Origin: a bacterium
GTDB taxonomy: Bacteria; Fidelibacterota; Marinisomatia; Marinisomatales; JAHJCW01
Length of the DNA stretch: 32,961 nucleotides
Reading direction: 5' to 3'
Assembly: GCA_030606865.1 (NCBI GenBank)
Contig: JAUWFQ010000008.1
Span: 1 to 32,961 of the forward strand
Part shown: positions 17,417 to 27,318 of the stretch, in pieces
Layout: each line of letters starts with the position of its first letter
Position numbering within the stretch: the first letter of the stretch is position 1
Notes under the pieces: generated by a model
Database searches by the model: none
What the model was told of the DNA's origin: nothing
The model's input: only the letters and a program-made list of their open reading frames with translations
Program-made: the position numbers and the translations under genes

Positions 17417-18691
17417 TTATAATTTTATTATTGAGTCGCAAATACTACTAATATACCTATGATCATGTGAAATTAATATTAAATGTTTTTTTTCTAAATA
17501 ACTAATAAAATAGGAATGTAAATTTAACTTTTGCTGACTGCCCATTCCAAATGTTGGCTCATCTAATATTAACAAATCATAATTACAATTTGACAATATA
17601 ATAATTAGCGCGATTCTAAGCGTAGTCCATGATAAATCCAATGCTAAAATATCCTTGATATCTTCCCAAGCTATGTTATTTAAGCACAATTTGGAATTTA
17701 TCTCGCTTAAAAGTGAGCTATTCAATTTTCCATTAATTATTAATAGTTGTACAAACTCTTCTAACGTCATAATTCCCAATAACTTTTCAGGAAATTGATC
17801 AAGATATCCAATTTCAATATCTTTAATATTGGTACAATTTAATTTTATAGAACCAGAAATTGGTTTTTCTAATTCTAATAATAATGACGCAAGTGTTGAT
17901 TTTCCCGAACCATTATTACCAATTATTCCAAGACATCTAAAATTATTTACTAATTCTGAATAGTCATTAAAAATTGGATTTTTGCAATCATAATGAAAAT
18001 AAAGTTTGTTTATTTCTAAATTAAATTCGCCTTTCTGTAGGTTTGCTTTTGGTAATTCATTTAATTGAAGTGGCCCTATTTTTGAAAATTCTACGGGAGT
18101 TAATTTCCATTTTGTGTTCCCATACTTTAAATCACTTTCATCTGAAGTAAACCAAATAATAACAATTTCATTTTGTTGCTTTATAAAGAATTGGTTAACA
18201 ACTATTTTTTTCATTTTATCACTTAAAAATGATAATGCATCATCAATTAAGATTATACTTGTAGTTAACAAAAATGTTGTTGAAATATTCAATAATTCCT
18301 TTTCACCACCACTTAACGTAACAGGATGTCTATCGGTATTTACAGAAAACAATAATTTATTTTTTGCATCATTTAATTGATGTCTAATAAATTTTGTATC
18401 ATTTGAATTACATTCCAGACTAAATGCTAATTCATTTTCTATCGTGTTACTTATGATTTGTAAATCAGGATTCTGAAGAATAACTTTTACATCTTTTTGA
18501 CTGTTTATCCTATCTATATTAAATAATGCTGACTTATCTTGCTCTTCATTTGCTAATAGATTAATTAGCTCAGATTTACCAACGCTGCTTTCTCCATAAA
18601 TAACGTGTAATCCCGGTGAAAATTTGTAATCTTGAAATTGTAGATATTTAGATTTTTTAATTTGTAATGAAAAGGAAAAAGGTTCAGTCAC
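17417..18691 (-). CDS. Tandem ABC ATPase, ECF-type, with one degenerate site
   Basis: Two ABC ATPase domains in one 424-residue soluble chain. Domain 1 has Walker A (33-40), Q73 in an ILQNPDLQII motif typical of energy-coupling-factor ATPases and the LSGGE signature (126-130), but Walker B ends D150-D151 rather than D-E and no H-loop histidine is present. Domain 2 has Walker A (258-266), Q299, D377-E378 and H409, but its signature is LSWTT. Pairing gives one consensus and one degenerate ATP site. No EcfT or S-component is encoded nearby. The GTG at 18691 is chosen: GGAG lies 8 bases ahead and the overlap with waaA is 8 bases. An ATG at 18736 would add 15 residues and overlap by 53. Confidence 0.85.
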   Translation of the reverse strand: MTEPFSFSLQIKKSKYLQFQDYKFSPGLHVIYGESSVGKSELINLLANEEQDKSALFNIDRINSQKDVKVILQNPDLQIISNTIENELAFSLECNSNDTKFIRHQLNDAKNKLLFSVNTDRHPVTLSGGEKELLNISTTFLLTTSIILIDDALSFLSDKMKKIVVNQFFIKQQNEIVIIWFTSDESDLKYGNTKWKLTPVEFSKIGPLQLNELPKANLQKGEFNLEINKLYFHYDCKNPIFNDYSELVNNFRCLGIIGNNGSGKSTLASLLLELEKPISGSIKLNCTNIKDIEIGYLDQFPEKLLGIMTLEEFVQLLIINGKLNSSLLSEINSKLCLNNIAWEDIKDILALDLSWTTLRIALIIILSNCNYDLLILDEPTFGMGSQQKLNLHSYFISYLEKKHLILISHDHRYISSICDSIIKL

Positions 18692-19967
18692 GAATGATAC
18701 TCCGCACAACCCTGGTTGCCGAACCAATATTATCATGGATTACTTGAGTTGCGGACAAACTTGCGTCTAAAAAACGATTTTTATCATTTAATAAAATTTT
18801 CATTATGTCATAAAATTCTATGCCATTATTTATTGAAAAACCACCTCCTGATTTCAATAATTCTATCGCCTCCTGCGATTTTCTGTACTTAGGACCAAAA
18901 ATTACCGGTAGTCGAGCAATAGCTGGTTCCATAACATTATGTATGCCACTGGAAAAACCTCCACCGATGTAAGCAAGCTGTCCCTGCCAGTAAAATTTTG
19001 ATAATGCACCAACTACAGCAAGAATTACAACTCTACCATTTTTAATTTTGGTTGTTTTTTTTGATTTGATTATTAACGAATTATATCCTTGCGATTCAAA
19101 CATTTGAATTGATGATTGGATATATTTTTCTGATGGTTCATGCGGTACCCATAAAATGCAAAGTTCTTCATCCTCTTCCATAAGCTGAAATATCGAATTA
19201 ATAATCTTCTTCTCGTCTTCCGGCCATACGCTTCCTATGATAAGTCTTTTATCACGCATTAAAACTGTTATTGTACGATTTTTCGTAAATTTGTCAGCTT
19301 TTTCTTTTACTCTATCATATCTAGGATTACCCAGTACGCGTACGATAGGTCTATTTTTTAATGGTAATATTTTATTTAGCTGGTAATTATCTTCTTCTGT
19401 TATAGTGTAAATTGTAGAAAATGATTGATAAACAGTTCTATAAAAGTTTTTTATTACAGGAAGTAATTTAGATGTACTATGATCAAATCTTGCTGCGAAT
19501 ACATTCGTATGTATTTTGCGTCTATTAGCTAACCAAACAAGGTTTGGCCAGATATCGTATGATGCAAATATTAATTTTTTTGGTTTGATAATTTTAAGTG
19601 CCCTGCGGATTGACCAAATAAAATCGAATGGTAAATATATCTTGCAATCAATGTTGCGATCATCAACATTTTTGTATCCAGATGGAGAGAAAAAACTCGC
19701 TATTATATAGCATCCTTTTTCCACTTCTTTTATTCCTCTTAAAACCGGTTTTACTTGTTCAAATTCTCCATGTGAAGCAGAATGAAACCAGTATATAGAT
19801 TCCTTTCTATCCCAACTTCGTAAAGTGTTTTTTAAGATGTCAATAGTATGAAAACGACCGACTAATCCGTCTCTCAGTTTTTTATTAAATATTGCACCTA
19901 AACTAACTAAAATAAATATTAGTGGATAAATTATTATGTTATAGACAAGGAACCAAAAATATATCAT
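18684..19967 (-). CDS. waaA: 3-deoxy-D-manno-octulosonic acid transferase
   Basis: Transfers one or more Kdo sugars from CMP-Kdo to lipid A precursor on the inner face of the inner membrane. The 427 residues match WaaA/KdtA: a hydrophobic N-terminal segment (about 2-25), WFHSASHGEFEQV with catalytic-base candidate E68, the NPRYDR nucleotide-proximal motif, and the C-terminal GGFSSGIHNVMEPAIARLP donor-binding region (GT30 family). How many Kdo units it adds cannot be read from sequence. It follows the family 9 glycosyltransferase with a four-base overlap (ATGA-type), so the two act in the same lipopolysaccharide core pathway. Confidence 0.95.
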   Translation of the reverse strand: MIYFWFLVYNIIIYPLIFILVSLGAIFNKKLRDGLVGRFHTIDILKNTLRSWDRKESIYWFHSASHGEFEQVKPVLRGIKEVEKGCYIIASFFSPSGYKNVDDRNIDCKIYLPFDFIWSIRRALKIIKPKKLIFASYDIWPNLVWLANRRKIHTNVFAARFDHSTSKLLPVIKNFYRTVYQSFSTIYTITEEDNYQLNKILPLKNRPIVRVLGNPRYDRVKEKADKFTKNRTITVLMRDKRLIIGSVWPEDEKKIINSIFQLMEEDEELCILWVPHEPSEKYIQSSIQMFESQGYNSLIIKSKKTTKIKNGRVVILAVVGALSKFYWQGQLAYIGGGFSSGIHNVMEPAIARLPVIFGPKYRKSQEAIELLKSGGGFSINNGIEFYDIMKILLNDKNRFLDASLSATQVIHDNIGSATRVVRSIIRD

Positions 19968-21007
19968 AGTAAGCCGCCTTCAGTAATCTTACTAAATACA
20001 ATTTTTGGAGTGATGGTCGTCATACAATATTGTTCATCACGATAACATTTTCGTTTTCCGGTTTGGGAACATGGTCTGCACCAAATATCGTTATTTTCTA
20101 CTGTTATGGAGTCTTTACGATTAACGCCAGCTCCCGTTTCACGAGATGTTGGACCTAAAATCGCAACTACTCTTTTTCCTAAAGCTTCGGCAGCATGCAC
20201 TAATCCTGTGTCCGCACCAATAACATATTTTGAATTTGCAATAATTGACATTGATTCTCTTAAGCTTGTCTTCCCTTGTAAATTTATAATAGTTGGATCG
20301 CATTTAGCGATTTCATTACAAATATTATCATTTTTTCCACCTAAAATTACAAAATCAGCATTTTCTTGATTTTTCAAATCCGTAAGCAACTTACAATAAT
20401 TATCTATCAACCATGTTTTTTGAGGCCATGCCGCTCCGGGAATAATTGTGATGTATGGTTTTTTAACACTATTCCTCTTTAGCATCGTTTCCGCTTGTTT
20501 TTTTTCAATTTCAGATATAAATAATTCCGGTAATGGATATTTTTTATCATTCATCCATTCCTTAATTGGCTGGTGTAGCAATTTTAATTGAGAAAAATCT
20601 GCTGGGAAGATATTTTTCCTAAATCTAAATAATAAAAATCTCTTCCATCGTGGTTTTTTTAAATATTTTTTTGGAATATTTCTAATTATGAATCGAATTA
20701 TTTTTGACCTAAGGGAATTATGAAAATCAATTACCAAATCATAATCTGATTTATTAATCCGTTTCCCCGTTTTTAATAATTTTATAAAACCGGCATTTCT
20801 ATCAAAAGGAATAATTCTATCAACATATTTATTACCTTCCAAAATTGGAGCAAAATTAATAAGAGTGAGAAAATCAATTTTAGCTGAAGGAAAAATACTT
20901 TTTATGGTTTTCAGAGGTGACATTGTTAATACAATATCTCCTATTGAGCTAAATTTTATTACTAATATTCGTTTAGGATTGGCAATCTTATTTATCGCGA
21001 ATGCCAT
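19964..21007 (-). CDS. Family 9 glycosyltransferase (heptosyltransferase-like)
   Basis: A 347-residue cytoplasmic glycosyltransferase of family GT9 (ADP-heptose:LPS heptosyltransferase). Evidence is the N-terminal ILVIKFSSIGDIVLTMS, IIPGAAWPQKTW at about 188-199, and GADTGLVHAAEALG with D266 and H271 in the donor-binding part, followed by ILGPTSRETGAG. A four-cysteine cluster (C310, C313, C321, C328) matches the CxPC region of WaaF/RfaF relatives. Heptose transfer fits the downstream waaA and the rfaE1 gene in the window, although the exact acceptor is uncertain. The start overlaps the polyprenyl synthase stop by 20 bases and has no visible ribosome binding site, so coupled translation is likely. 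Confidence 0.9.
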   Translation of the reverse strand: MAFAINKIANPKRILVIKFSSIGDIVLTMSPLKTIKSIFPSAKIDFLTLINFAPILEGNKYVDRIIPFDRNAGFIKLLKTGKRINKSDYDLVIDFHNSLRSKIIRFIIRNIPKKYLKKPRWKRFLLFRFRKNIFPADFSQLKLLHQPIKEWMNDKKYPLPELFISEIEKKQAETMLKRNSVKKPYITIIPGAAWPQKTWLIDNYCKLLTDLKNQENADFVILGGKNDNICNEIAKCDPTIINLQGKTSLRESMSIIANSKYVIGADTGLVHAAEALGKRVVAILGPTSRETGAGVNRKDSITVENNDIWCRPCSQTGKRKCYRDEQYCMTTITPKIVFSKITEGGLL

Positions 21008-21971
21008 TATAATTTACTAAATCAATTAATTTTTGTTTATAAATTGTATCAGGATACGCGCTGATGGCATCGAGAGCTTTCTCCGAAAAATCCGCAATTT
21101 TCTTTTTCGCGTAATCAAAACCACCGGTTGATTCAATGATTTGTTTTAATTCATTAGTAACCTGTTTATTCTTTTTGACTTTACGCAGCAATATACCAAT
21201 TTTCCTTACTGTCTGTTTATCAGCAGTATTCATACAATGCATAATGGGTAAGGTTATCATATTACTAATTACATCTTGTGCTAAATCTTTTCCGGTTTCC
21301 GATTGATTGCCGAGCAAGTCAAATAAGTCATCCTTAATTTGAAATGCAATTCCCAAATTATTTCCAAATACTTTTAATGCTTCGTGATCTGCTTCATTTT
21401 TCGAGGCGGTAATTGCACCCAATTCGCAAGCAGTTGCAATTAAAGATGCGGTTTTTTTCTCAATCATTTTATAATAAACTTTTTCGTCCATACGTTTACT
21501 AATTGATTTTTCAATTTGAAGCAGCTCCCCTGAACTAAGATCTTCTGCAGTTCGACCAATGCTATTTAACACTTTAAAATTTTTCATCTTAACCATGTAA
21601 ATCAAAGATTTACTTAAAACATAATCGCCCATCAATAAAGATATTTTATTTTTCCAAACTCTATTTAATGAGGGCCAACTGTGTCGGTATTCGGCATCAT
21701 CTACAATGTCATCATGGATTAGTGTTGCGATATGTAGTAACTCCATTACAGACGCTGCTCGATAGGTGTTTTCCGTCGGTTTACCGCAAATATGGGCAGA
21801 CAAAATTGTTAAGATCGGACGAAACCTTTTTCCACGTCTTTGAATAATATATTTACTTACTGTATTAATTAACTTAACATCTGAATGCAAGGCAGACTCA
21901 AACTCGATTTGAAATTTATCCAAATCATTTTTGATTGGTTTGGTTATTTCTTTAAGAATGGAATGAGCCAT
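20988..21971 (-). CDS. Polyprenyl diphosphate synthase (long-chain type)
   Basis: Adds isopentenyl diphosphate units to an allylic primer, giving a quinone side chain or lipid carrier precursor. The 327 residues show the first aspartate-rich motif D87-D-I-V-D91 in LLHIATLIHDDIVDD and the second D214-D-L-F-D218, with RRGKRFRP early on. The residues four and five before D87 are Thr and Ala, small rather than aromatic, which favours longer products (about C35-C45, as in octaprenyl synthase) over farnesyl or geranylgeranyl. It is tightly packed after tatC with no gap, and its stop overlaps the glycosyltransferase. The pathway use (menaquinone or other) is not shown here. Confidence 0.93.
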   Translation of the reverse strand: MAHSILKEITKPIKNDLDKFQIEFESALHSDVKLINTVSKYIIQRRGKRFRPILTILSAHICGKPTENTYRAASVMELLHIATLIHDDIVDDAEYRHSWPSLNRVWKNKISLLMGDYVLSKSLIYMVKMKNFKVLNSIGRTAEDLSSGELLQIEKSISKRMDEKVYYKMIEKKTASLIATACELGAITASKNEADHEALKVFGNNLGIAFQIKDDLFDLLGNQSETGKDLAQDVISNMITLPIMHCMNTADKQTVRKIGILLRKVKKNKQVTNELKQIIESTGGFDYAKKKIADFSEKALDAISAYPDTIYKQKLIDLVNYNGIRDK

Positions 21972-22721
21972 TTAAATTAGTTCGTCTTCTTTTTTCTGTT
22001 TTGCACGATTTACACCGGCTGAAACTAATATACTGATTTCGTATAATATTATTAATGGGAATGTCATTATAATCATGCTAACCGGGTCAGGTGGAGTGAT
22101 AAAAGCGGAAAGTATCATTATAGTGACTATCGCATGCCGGCGATATGTTCTGAGGAATTTTGGAGTTAATATGCCAACTAATGACAAAATGAATGATACA
22201 ATCGGCATTTCAAAAATAATGCCAGCACCCATCATCAGCCATGTAATAAAACTAAAATAATAATTGATAGATATATTATTTTGAACGTCACCGTAACCCA
22301 TTGATGTAAAAAATTTCAGTGAAAACGGTATCAAAATAAAATAGGCAAATAAGATTCCACATAAGAAAGCCACATAAGTAAATATTATTATCGGAAGAAT
22401 ATATTTTACTTCAGTTCCATATAAACCGGGGGCAATAAATTTCCACAATTGATAAGTAATTATTGGTAATCCTAAAATAAATCCGCCAACGAAGGCTAGT
22501 CCCCACTTTACCATAAACATTCCCTGCACTTTTAAAACTTGTAATGTGAACTGAGCACCAATCTTTAGCGTGGGAGCTACTAATATCTCCATAATTTTAT
22601 CAATAAAGACAAACGAAATAATAGCTCCAACAACCACCGCTGCAAGCGATTTGATTATACGCCATCGAAATTCTTCGAGGTGATCCAAGAACCCCATTTC
22701 TACTATTTCAGGTTTACTCAT
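21972..22721 (-). CDS. tatC: Sec-independent translocase subunit TatC
   Basis: Core receptor of the twin-arginine pathway that exports folded proteins. The 249 residues have about six membrane spans, the N-terminal FLDHLEEFRWRIIKSL that is the TatC hallmark, and the family loop IITYQLWKFIAPGLYGTEVKY after the second span. No tatA or tatB is in the window, so those must lie elsewhere. AGGA precedes the ATG. It sits directly upstream of the polyprenyl synthase and 16 bases after the methyltransferase stop. Confidence 0.95.
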   Translation of the reverse strand: MSKPEIVEMGFLDHLEEFRWRIIKSLAAVVVGAIISFVFIDKIMEILVAPTLKIGAQFTLQVLKVQGMFMVKWGLAFVGGFILGLPIITYQLWKFIAPGLYGTEVKYILPIIIFTYVAFLCGILFAYFILIPFSLKFFTSMGYGDVQNNISINYYFSFITWLMMGAGIIFEMPIVSFILSLVGILTPKFLRTYRRHAIVTIMILSAFITPPDPVSMIIMTFPLIILYEISILVSAGVNRAKQKKEDELI

Positions 22722-22737
22722 TTTTTCCTATTTTGTT

Positions 22738-23307
22738 TTACTTTCTTTCAATTTTTTTAAAAATATAAAATTTCTTAATTTTTTCCTTTAATTTCAAAGG
22801 ACCGCTATCTATCATAAGTTTTTTCAAATCTTCTGTCTCGATTTTTTTTCTTGAATATAAATTTGCACCTAAACCACTTTTTACAGAAAGTATCCCTTTC
22901 GTTGTTAATACTCTATATAGCTCTTTAATTAAAGCAGGGCGATTTTTAATTATTGGGAGCACATTATATACTAAAACAATATCTACCGACTCATCCGGAA
23001 GTTCTGTATCTAAATCGGAGAGAATTGTTTCTATATTTGTTAACCTTTTCTTCTTTATTTCTTTATTCACTGTCTTAATAGCTAAGGGATGGATATCTAA
23101 AGCATATACCTTACCTTTCTTTCCTACAATCTCTGCAGCAGGTATAGTGTTAAAACCTATTCCGCAACCATAATCTAGGACTATATCGCCTTCTTTAATT
23201 CCAGATAATAAAACCTCTTTCTTTTTACTGCGAAAAACACCTCGTATTCTCATAACTATTGTCATCACCCGAAAGATGAAATTTGTCATAGGTGTGTCTT
23301 TTTTCAC
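22738..23307 (-). CDS. Class I SAM-dependent methyltransferase
   Basis: A 189-residue methyltransferase with the Rossmann-like SAM-binding motif D45-Y-G-C-G-I-G51, the acidic D71 after strand two, and the post-motif LVYNVLPIIKNRPALIKELYRVL typical of the methyltransferase 11/25 families. The substrate is unknown. Chosen start is GTG at 23307, preceded by a weak AGAAG; the ATG six codons in (23289) is a possible alternative with no better site. It lies between meaB (91 bases upstream) and tatC (16 bases downstream) in the minus-strand block. Confidence 0.82.
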   Translation of the reverse strand: MKKDTPMTNFIFRVMTIVMRIRGVFRSKKKEVLLSGIKEGDIVLDYGCGIGFNTIPAAEIVGKKGKVYALDIHPLAIKTVNKEIKKKRLTNIETILSDLDTELPDESVDIVLVYNVLPIIKNRPALIKELYRVLTTKGILSVKSGLGANLYSRKKIETEDLKKLMIDSGPLKLKEKIKKFYIFKKIERK

Positions 23308-23398
23308 TTTTGTATCTTCTTTTTATGGCTCGATTTCATATAACATCCTGCCACTGCTACTGCTTCTATTTTGCTTTCTCCCTCTATATAAATATGTA

Positions 23399-24343
23399 TC
23401 AGGCATTCTTCGTTGCATCCATTATTTGGTTAGCAATTTCGTGGGCAGAAGATTTAATTGATTCCATGTCTTTTGTACGTTGTTCAAGTACGACCAATCT
23501 TTTTGATGTCCAAAATTCCTTTAATAATTTATTCTGTATCAGAGAAAAAACTCTATCACGGTGCCTATAAAGTTGTTTTTGAGTTAAAATACCTTTATTA
23601 TCCATCAATTTTAAATGATTAAATATCCCATCGTATAATTCTACGATACCATCACCTTTACTTGCAATTGTATTCAAAACTGGTGGTTCAAATCTATTTT
23701 TATCATGATTATTATGTAACAGAGATTTTAGTGTTGCGGCTAATCTGTTGGCACCGGGACGGTCTGACTTGTTTATTACAAAAAAGTCGGCAATTTCAAT
23801 TAATCCGGCTTTCATTAATTGCACCTCATCACCTGATTCCGGAACTAATACAACTACTGCAATATCAACAGCTTTTATCACATCGTATTCCCCTTGTCCA
23901 ACGCCGACTGTTTCAAAAATAACAATATCTTTTCCGCTTGCAGCAAGAATATCACCAACGTCCTGTGCTCTTTTTGCTAAACCACCTAAATCGCCATGCG
24001 TAGCCATGCTTCTTATAAATACATTATTATTCCAAGTGAACTTATTCATCCTTACACGGTCGCCTAATAAAGCACCACCGGTAAATGGACTCGTCGGATC
24101 AACAGCAATCACCCCTACAGATTTATCATTATCCAGTGTTAATTTGATCAACTGGTTGATCAATGTGCTTTTACCTGCACCGGGTGGTCCGGTGATTCCG
24201 ATTCTTATCGCATTTTTTGTATATGGATAAATATCTTGATAGAATCGACTGTCAATATCTATGTTATCAATTATTTGAGTAATAACATGAGATAATATAC
24301 GATGATCGTTGTCGCGGATACCTTTTATTATACTTCTATCCAT
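23399..24343 (-). CDS. meaB: MeaB/ArgK-type P-loop GTPase
   Basis: G3E-family GTPase that guards and reloads the B12-dependent methylmalonyl-CoA mutase. The 314 residues carry P-loop GPPGAGKST at 52-60, the base-region motif DPTSPFTGGALLGDRVRM, TVGVGQGE and the NKSD specificity motif. No mutase subunit is encoded in the window, so it acts in trans here. No strong ribosome binding site precedes the ATG. It starts the long minus-strand block, facing the divergent M16 protease gene across 226 bases that should hold both promoters. Confidence 0.94.
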   Translation of the reverse strand: MDRSIIKGIRDNDHRILSHVITQIIDNIDIDSRFYQDIYPYTKNAIRIGITGPPGAGKSTLINQLIKLTLDNDKSVGVIAVDPTSPFTGGALLGDRVRMNKFTWNNNVFIRSMATHGDLGGLAKRAQDVGDILAASGKDIVIFETVGVGQGEYDVIKAVDIAVVVLVPESGDEVQLMKAGLIEIADFFVINKSDRPGANRLAATLKSLLHNNHDKNRFEPPVLNTIASKGDGIVELYDGIFNHLKLMDNKGILTQKQLYRHRDRVFSLIQNKLLKEFWTSKRLVVLEQRTKDMESIKSSAHEIANQIMDATKNA

Positions 24344-24569
24344 TATGTGAATGTTTAATTAAATAATATTAGTGCATATAAAATTAATCAAGAAAAATAC
24401 GGTTATTATTATATCAATTCAAATTGTAACAATTATAATATAACATCTTATATAGGCTTCTGTTTTTTTAATGCGAGTAGATGTCTAAGTACTATTCAAT
24501 ATAATTTTAGGCAAAATTTGTATGGTCTAATTACCATAAATTTAAAATAAAATTATATAGGATTTTCAC

Positions 24570-27155
24570 ATGATTAAAAACAAAATTAACAATTTATCAA
24601 TTACCATAAGTTTAATTATGCTGTTTGCACCATTACTATGTGGTGCTCAATCTTTGCCAAGCGGTGTATCTATTCACATTTTAGACAATGGATTACAGGT
24701 ATTGTTAATAGAAAACCATGCTCTTCCAATGGTAGGGATTAATACCGTAGTTAAAGTTGGTTCTGCTTATGAAACTTTTGCTACTTCCGGTATGAGCCAC
24801 ATGCTGGAGCATCTATTATTTAACGGAACGAATAGTCGCACTCAGAAACAACTTTACGATGACACAGATCGTATCGGAGGGTATAATAACGCTAATACTT
24901 CAGAATATTACACAAACTACATGATGGTTACGCCAGCTGATAACATTATTAACGGCATGGAAATCCAAGCCGATATGTTGTTTAATTCGACTCTTCCTGA
25001 AGCCAAATTTCAAAAAGAAAAAGGTATCGTTTTAGAAGAGATTTCAAAATCATTGGGTAGCCCAGGTGAACAAATTAATCGAAATTTAATTTCGATACTA
25101 TACAAAGGGCATGCTCTATCGTTACCAACGCTTGGAACATATGCTACCATACAAGCCATGGAGAGAGATATAGTTTATGATTTTTATAAAAATAATTATG
25201 TTCCTAACAATATGATTGTAAGCGTTATCGGGAATTTTAATAGCGCTGAAATGCTAAATGATATCAATAAGATATATGGTAAATATTCGCCGAGAGAGGT
25301 AGTTCGTGGTACTAGTGAAAATTGGTTGTTAGGATTTAATAATGAATTTCTTACAATACCCAATAAAAATAGAATTTATCATCGGTTTTATGACGGAGAA
25401 GAATTACAACTCCAACTTCTTTTTAAAATACCGCATGATCAGACAACCGCTTTTTACTCGCTATTGGATATCAAACTTGAGGATAACAGTTCAAAATTAG
25501 AAGATATTTTAATCAATAAGTTTGGTGAAAATTTTCAATCTGTAAAATTACAAACTATTGAGTCGCCTTTAGCTGCATATCTTGAAGCAAGATTAATTAT
25601 TACTGACAACACCGCAATTGATGAAATTATCGAATTAGTCAAAAGTTATTTACGTAGTAATACATGGGAATTCTCTAAAGAAAAATTAGCTTCAGAAGCC
25701 ATAAAAGCACGTACAGATTTCTTGAAAAATATTGAAAAACCGCATATGTTTGGTATATACAATGCACACGAATTTGCGGTAAATGGAATTGAAGCAGTAT
25801 TAGCATCTTACTCCGGTGCTGTTTATTATGAAGCTGCTGAAAAATTGCAACAATTAAATATCGGTTCTGAACCGATCATTATTCTACAACATCCTGCAAA
25901 AATGAAAACTGAGACAAGTAAGAATGCTGTTGTCTCAGAAAAACTATACGAATCCGATGGTTTATCACCTACTTTAATTGTTAAACTGAACGCAGATAGC
26001 AAATTATTAGCAATTCATTATTTAATTGGACATAAAGCTTCATTGGAATCCGAATATGGTAAAGATGCAGCAAAAATTCTACATGAGTGTTTTGGGGAAC
26101 GGATGAAATCCGACCACAATAGTCAAATTAGCAGCAAATTTGGTTTATCAATTACTGTAAATGATAATGAATATATTCCTATGGATGACATATACCTCAA
26201 TCCTGATTTTGGATATATCAGAGTTGAGGCATTAAATGATGACATCCCCGCTATAATAAATTATCTAAATACTGAATTGCAAAATTTTATCCCAAGCGAA
26301 ACTGAATATCAAAATGCGATAAAGAAATTTAGTAAACCAAATCCGATGATGATGGGTAGAAAAGATCCTGCAGAAGAACTTTTTAAAGATACTTATAAAA
26401 AACTGATTTATGCAGAAGGTCAATATTTAATAAATGAAGACTATCCTTCTTATGAACAATTACTACAATTCAGAGATATTTACTTTAGTCCAAGTAATAT
26501 GGTTATCTCAGTCGTTTCATCCGTTATACCTGAAATGATTAATGATGAATTTTCGTTCTTTTCCACAAATGAAAATATTGAATATGAACCTGTTTATTTC
26601 AAACGTATCAAGTTACAACAAGAAAAACAAAACATTGATAAACAAGGTGGTGGAAATCGTTCGTATATATTCTGGGGATTTAGTATATCAATTGAAGAAA
26701 AAGATAAACCTGCATTACAAGTTCTATCGTTGATTTTAAGCGAAAAAATCGTATTTGATATTCGTGAAAAACAAGGAATGGCTTATCATATGAGATCGGG
26801 AGTTAATGTAATTGATGACCATGCATTATTCTATATTAATCAAGGTACCAGACCGCAGAATGTTGATAAACTTCTGAAACAATATCCAAAATTCTTCAAA
26901 AAATCGATATTAAATGATATTACATCTGCGTCTTTACAAAAATCTATTAATATGTATCTGGGTAGAATGATGTTTCGGCGTTTATCGAGTATTAATCAAG
27001 CGTATTATTTAGGATATTCATATTATTTTCATCAAGATATTACACATGACAAAACTTTTCTCAATGACTTACAAAATGTATCAATTAACGATGTGATGTA
27101 TGTTGCTGATAAATATTTAAATATAGATAATCCGATTTCTGTTGTGATAAGATAG
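24570..27155 (+). CDS. Secreted M16 zinc metalloprotease, fused double-length form
   Basis: An 861-residue exported peptidase with an N-terminal signal sequence (through about residue 26, LLCGAQ). The M16 zinc motif H77-M-L-E80-H81 and the distal glutamate in LEE (E156 or E157) mark an active first half. The second half (from about 470) keeps the fold and the GMAYHMRSG motif near residue 735 but has no HxxEH, as expected of the substrate-holding half. The double length matches PqqL and pitrilysin-like single-chain forms. It probably degrades peptides in the periplasm or at the cell surface. AGGAT lies near the ATG. It is transcribed alone; no terminator is evident before trxA. Confidence 0.92.
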   Translation: MIKNKINNLSITISLIMLFAPLLCGAQSLPSGVSIHILDNGLQVLLIENHALPMVGINTVVKVGSAYETFATSGMSHMLEHLLFNGTNSRTQKQLYDDTDRIGGYNNANTSEYYTNYMMVTPADNIINGMEIQADMLFNSTLPEAKFQKEKGIVLEEISKSLGSPGEQINRNLISILYKGHALSLPTLGTYATIQAMERDIVYDFYKNNYVPNNMIVSVIGNFNSAEMLNDINKIYGKYSPREVVRGTSENWLLGFNNEFLTIPNKNRIYHRFYDGEELQLQLLFKIPHDQTTAFYSLLDIKLEDNSSKLEDILINKFGENFQSVKLQTIESPLAAYLEARLIITDNTAIDEIIELVKSYLRSNTWEFSKEKLASEAIKARTDFLKNIEKPHMFGIYNAHEFAVNGIEAVLASYSGAVYYEAAEKLQQLNIGSEPIIILQHPAKMKTETSKNAVVSEKLYESDGLSPTLIVKLNADSKLLAIHYLIGHKASLESEYGKDAAKILHECFGERMKSDHNSQISSKFGLSITVNDNEYIPMDDIYLNPDFGYIRVEALNDDIPAIINYLNTELQNFIPSETEYQNAIKKFSKPNPMMMGRKDPAEELFKDTYKKLIYAEGQYLINEDYPSYEQLLQFRDIYFSPSNMVISVVSSVIPEMINDEFSFFSTNENIEYEPVYFKRIKLQQEKQNIDKQGGGNRSYIFWGFSISIEEKDKPALQVLSLILSEKIVFDIREKQGMAYHMRSGVNVIDDHALFYINQGTRPQNVDKLLKQYPKFFKKSILNDITSASLQKSINMYLGRMMFRRLSSINQAYYLGYSYYFHQDITHDKTFLNDLQNVSINDVMYVADKYLNIDNPISVVIR

Positions 27156-27318
27156 AAACTGTAACCTATTTTACATTATAATTTGTAACCGATTAAGTAA
27201 TATCCCATCTCATTACGTAAAAATATTATCATTTTTGGAAAATAGTATTTATTGAATCATCTTAGACTGTTAAATTGATTTGTTAAAATTAGATATTTAT
27301 TAAAGAATTGGAGGAAAT

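Noticed and set aside
18692-18736. Upstream ATG start for the tandem ABC ATPase
   Set aside because: It adds 15 non-conserved residues and a 53-base overlap with waaA, whereas the internal GTG has a GGAG site at good spacing.
24531-24616. Direct repeat ATTACCATAA(A/G)TTTA around the M16 gene start
   Set aside because: Short, AT-rich and partly inside the coding region; no sign of an operator pair.
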